A stretch of DNA of 64,000 nucleotides from Panacibacter microcysteis (lineage in GTDB: Bacteria; Bacteroidota; Bacteroidia; Chitinophagales; Chitinophagaceae), in contig NZ_JADWYR010000003.1 of NCBI RefSeq assembly GCF_015831355.1, positions 276,422 to 340,421 of the forward strand. Direction: 5' to 3'. Position numbers and translations under genes: made by a program. The notes beneath the pieces were generated by a model. The model ran no database searches. It was not told where the DNA came from and saw nothing but the letters and a program-made list of their open reading frames with translations. This document shows, piece by piece, positions 62,733 to 64,000 of the stretch. The stretch's first letter is position 1. Every line of letters begins with the position of its first letter.

Positions 62733-63182
62733 ATGAAAAGATTTTTACTCGTATCAGCATTACTACTTGGAAGTATTGTTTACACAGCAACAGCAAGTGC
62801 ACAGGTAAGTGTTCGCATTAATGCCAACATTGGCAACCAGCCAATGTGGGGGCCTGCAGGTTATGATTATGCACAGTTTTATTACCTGCCGGATATTGAT
62901 ATGTATTACGATGTAATGGCAAGACAATTCGTGTATCAAAACCGTGGTCAGTGGATCTACGCAAACACATTGCCTTATAACTACCGTAATTATGATCTTT
63001 ACTCAGGTTACAAAGTAGTGCTCAATCAGCCAGGGGCATTTGCTTACCATGATTACCACAGGAATCAATTCAGGAAATACAGAAATTTCCGTAACCGCCA
63101 GGTTGTAATTGTAAACAGCCGCGATGCAAGGTATGCGCCTTACAAAAACCGCAGGGACAACCGCGTTGTGGTAATAAGATAA
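62733..63182 (+). CDS. Small basic secreted protein rich in Tyr, Asn and Arg
   Basis: A 149-residue protein with a clear signal peptide (MKRFLLVSALLLGSIVYTATASAQ). The mature part starts VSVRINANIGNQPMWGP and has repeated Tyr-rich pieces (YYLPDIDMYYDV, YNYRNYDLYSGY), then a strongly basic Arg/Asn-rich tail (NQFRKYRNFRNRQVVIVN). I know similar small exported proteins in Bacteroidota of unknown function. Start ATG 62733 is chosen over the longer frame at 62688, as the signal peptide begins there. A strong terminator follows. Confidence 0.8.
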   Translation: MKRFLLVSALLLGSIVYTATASAQVSVRINANIGNQPMWGPAGYDYAQFYYLPDIDMYYDVMARQFVYQNRGQWIYANTLPYNYRNYDLYSGYKVVLNQPGAFAYHDYHRNQFRKYRNFRNRQVVIVNSRDARYAPYKNRRDNRVVVIR

Positions 63183-63202
63183 CAACAGCATGAATCTTCA
63201 AG

Positions 63203-63232
63203 AGTTCCGCTTTAAAGAGCGGAACTTTTTTG
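63203..63232 (+). terminator. Terminator after the small secreted protein gene
   Basis: AGTTCCGC (63203-63210) and GCGGAACT (63219-63226) around an 8-base loop, followed by TTTTTT. Confidence 0.78.
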
Positions 63233-63295
63233 TGGTAATATACTTAACAATTGCATCATATAAATTTGGTTACTTAGCAATACAAAACCAGAACC

Positions 63296-64000
63296 ATGTA
63301 TATAAACAGGAGAAAGTTTCTGCAGCTTGGTTTCCGGAGTGCTGTTATTATAAGTGCCGGTAATGCGATGCAGTCTTTTGCGGCAGCAGATTTTACGATG
63401 CCACGCAAAGAAGAGGTATTGCTGCGCTTTGCCATAGCTTCAGACGGTCACTACGGGCAGCCCGGTACTGCATTTGATGAGATGCATAAAGAAATGGTAG
63501 CATGGATCAATGCAGAACGGGCAAACAGGGGTGTTGATTTTACTTTTATCAACGGCGATCTTTTGCACGACGACCCGGCAATGCTGCCGTTGGTAAAGCA
63601 ACAATGGGATATGCTTGTCATGCCTTATCACGTGTCTCATGGCAACCACGACCGCGTAAATGAAAACGTATGGGAGCAAACATGGAATACCAGGTGGCAC
63701 TACGCGTTTGAACATGGTGATACTGGTTTTATCGTATTAAACAGCGCGGATGACAGCGGTAAATATATTTGTCCCGATGCTGGCTGGACAAAAGAACAAC
63801 TTGCAAAGTATGACCATAAAAAGCAGTTGTTTGTATTTATGCATATAACACCTTTCAACTGGACCAAAGCCGGTTTACCTTGCCCGGAACTGGTGAATAT
63901 GTTTGGCAGCCAGAAAAACCTGAAAGCTGTTTTTCATGGCCATGATCATGACCAGGACAATGTGAAAGAGCATGAAAACAAATACTACTTTTTCGATTCG
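63296..64000 (+). CDS. Metallophosphoesterase, Tat-type signal, truncated by the window end
   Basis: The first 235 codons of a calcineurin-like metallophosphoesterase that runs out of the window. A Tat-like signal is present (INRRKFLQLGFRSAVI). Metal-binding motifs follow in order: ASDGHYG (D-x-H, about 48-54), INGDLLHDD (GD), SHGNHDR (GNHD) and VFMHITPF, then FHGHDHDQD (GHxH). It is likely exported folded to the periplasm and to hydrolyse phosphate esters or pyrophosphates. No stop codon is in view. Confidence 0.9.
   Translation, partial: MYINRRKFLQLGFRSAVIISAGNAMQSFAAADFTMPRKEEVLLRFAIASDGHYGQPGTAFDEMHKEMVAWINAERANRGVDFTFINGDLLHDDPAMLPLVKQQWDMLVMPYHVSHGNHDRVNENVWEQTWNTRWHYAFEHGDTGFIVLNSADDSGKYICPDAGWTKEQLAKYDHKKQLFVFMHITPFNWTKAGLPCPELVNMFGSQKNLKAVFHGHDHDQDNVKEHENKYYFFDS

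Overview
The window reads as a chromosomal segment of a Bacteroidota bacterium, most likely of the Chitinophagaceae/Chitinophagales. The grounds are type IX secretion (T9SS) C-terminal sorting domains on two large exported proteins, Bacteroidota-type promoters (TTG, about 20 bp, then TAnnTTTG) before several genes, an alternate Bacteroidota-style GlmU, a TonB-dependent receptor, a 7TMR-DISM sensor kinase and a GloVer-repeat protein. Weak Shine-Dalgarno signals and moderate GC fit. I found no rRNA, tRNA, CRISPR array, prophage or transposase.

Layout. 0-5.3 kb: GNAT acetyltransferase and OsmC protein (-), then a 2-hydroxyacid dehydrogenase followed by 5-oxoprolinase genes pxpB-pxpC-pxpA (+). 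pxpC carries an in-frame TGA and pxpB lacks a normal start codon. 5.6-16 kb, mostly minus strand: lepA, a GT4 glycosyltransferase, a flippase-like protein, a hemerythrin protein, tpiA, alternate GlmU, dodecin and a phytanoyl-CoA-dioxygenase-like protein, with a serine hydrolase on plus. 16-20.6 kb (+): rpsF-rpsR-rplI, pdhB and a TonB receptor. 20.7-30.4 kb: a 1020-aa T9SS GloVer protein, an SMR (Gdx/SugE-type) exporter, ribE with a DUF6056-like membrane protein, a GT-C-like membrane protein and an orphan sensor kinase. 31-35 kb: ketoglutarate-semialdehyde-type dehydrogenase and an Lhr-like DEXH helicase.

35.4-45.8 kb (-) is a lipid/pigment-type biosynthetic block: a GT2-DUF2062 protein, a 1300-aa MMPL-acyltransferase-methyltransferase fusion, a phytoene-desaturase-like oxidoreductase, a C45-type acyltransferase, holo-ACP synthase and a PaaK-like ligase. 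This set resembles aryl-polyene/flexirubin loci. After glyA and an esterase, 49.1-56.5 kb (+) holds a second, compact set: two KAS III-like ketosynthases, an SDR, an acyl-CoA ligase, a crotonyl-CoA carboxylase/reductase homologue and an MBOAT acyltransferase. I do not recognise this combination as a described pathway. The last part has pckA, a di-haem peroxidase lipoprotein, a T9SS subtilase, a small basic secreted protein and a truncated metallophosphoesterase.

The strongest unexplained signal is a dispersed repeat. A core of about 20 bp occurs about 24 times (roughly every 2.7 kb), in two sequence types, with a conserved outer arm of about 30 bp. Nearly all copies are intergenic. At two loci a type A and a type B copy face each other and form a non-coding inverted-repeat element of about 210 bp, which suggests a MITE-like or REP-like family. 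One copy overlaps the predicted signal peptide of the TonB receptor and another reaches into the C-terminal codons of the MMPL fusion.
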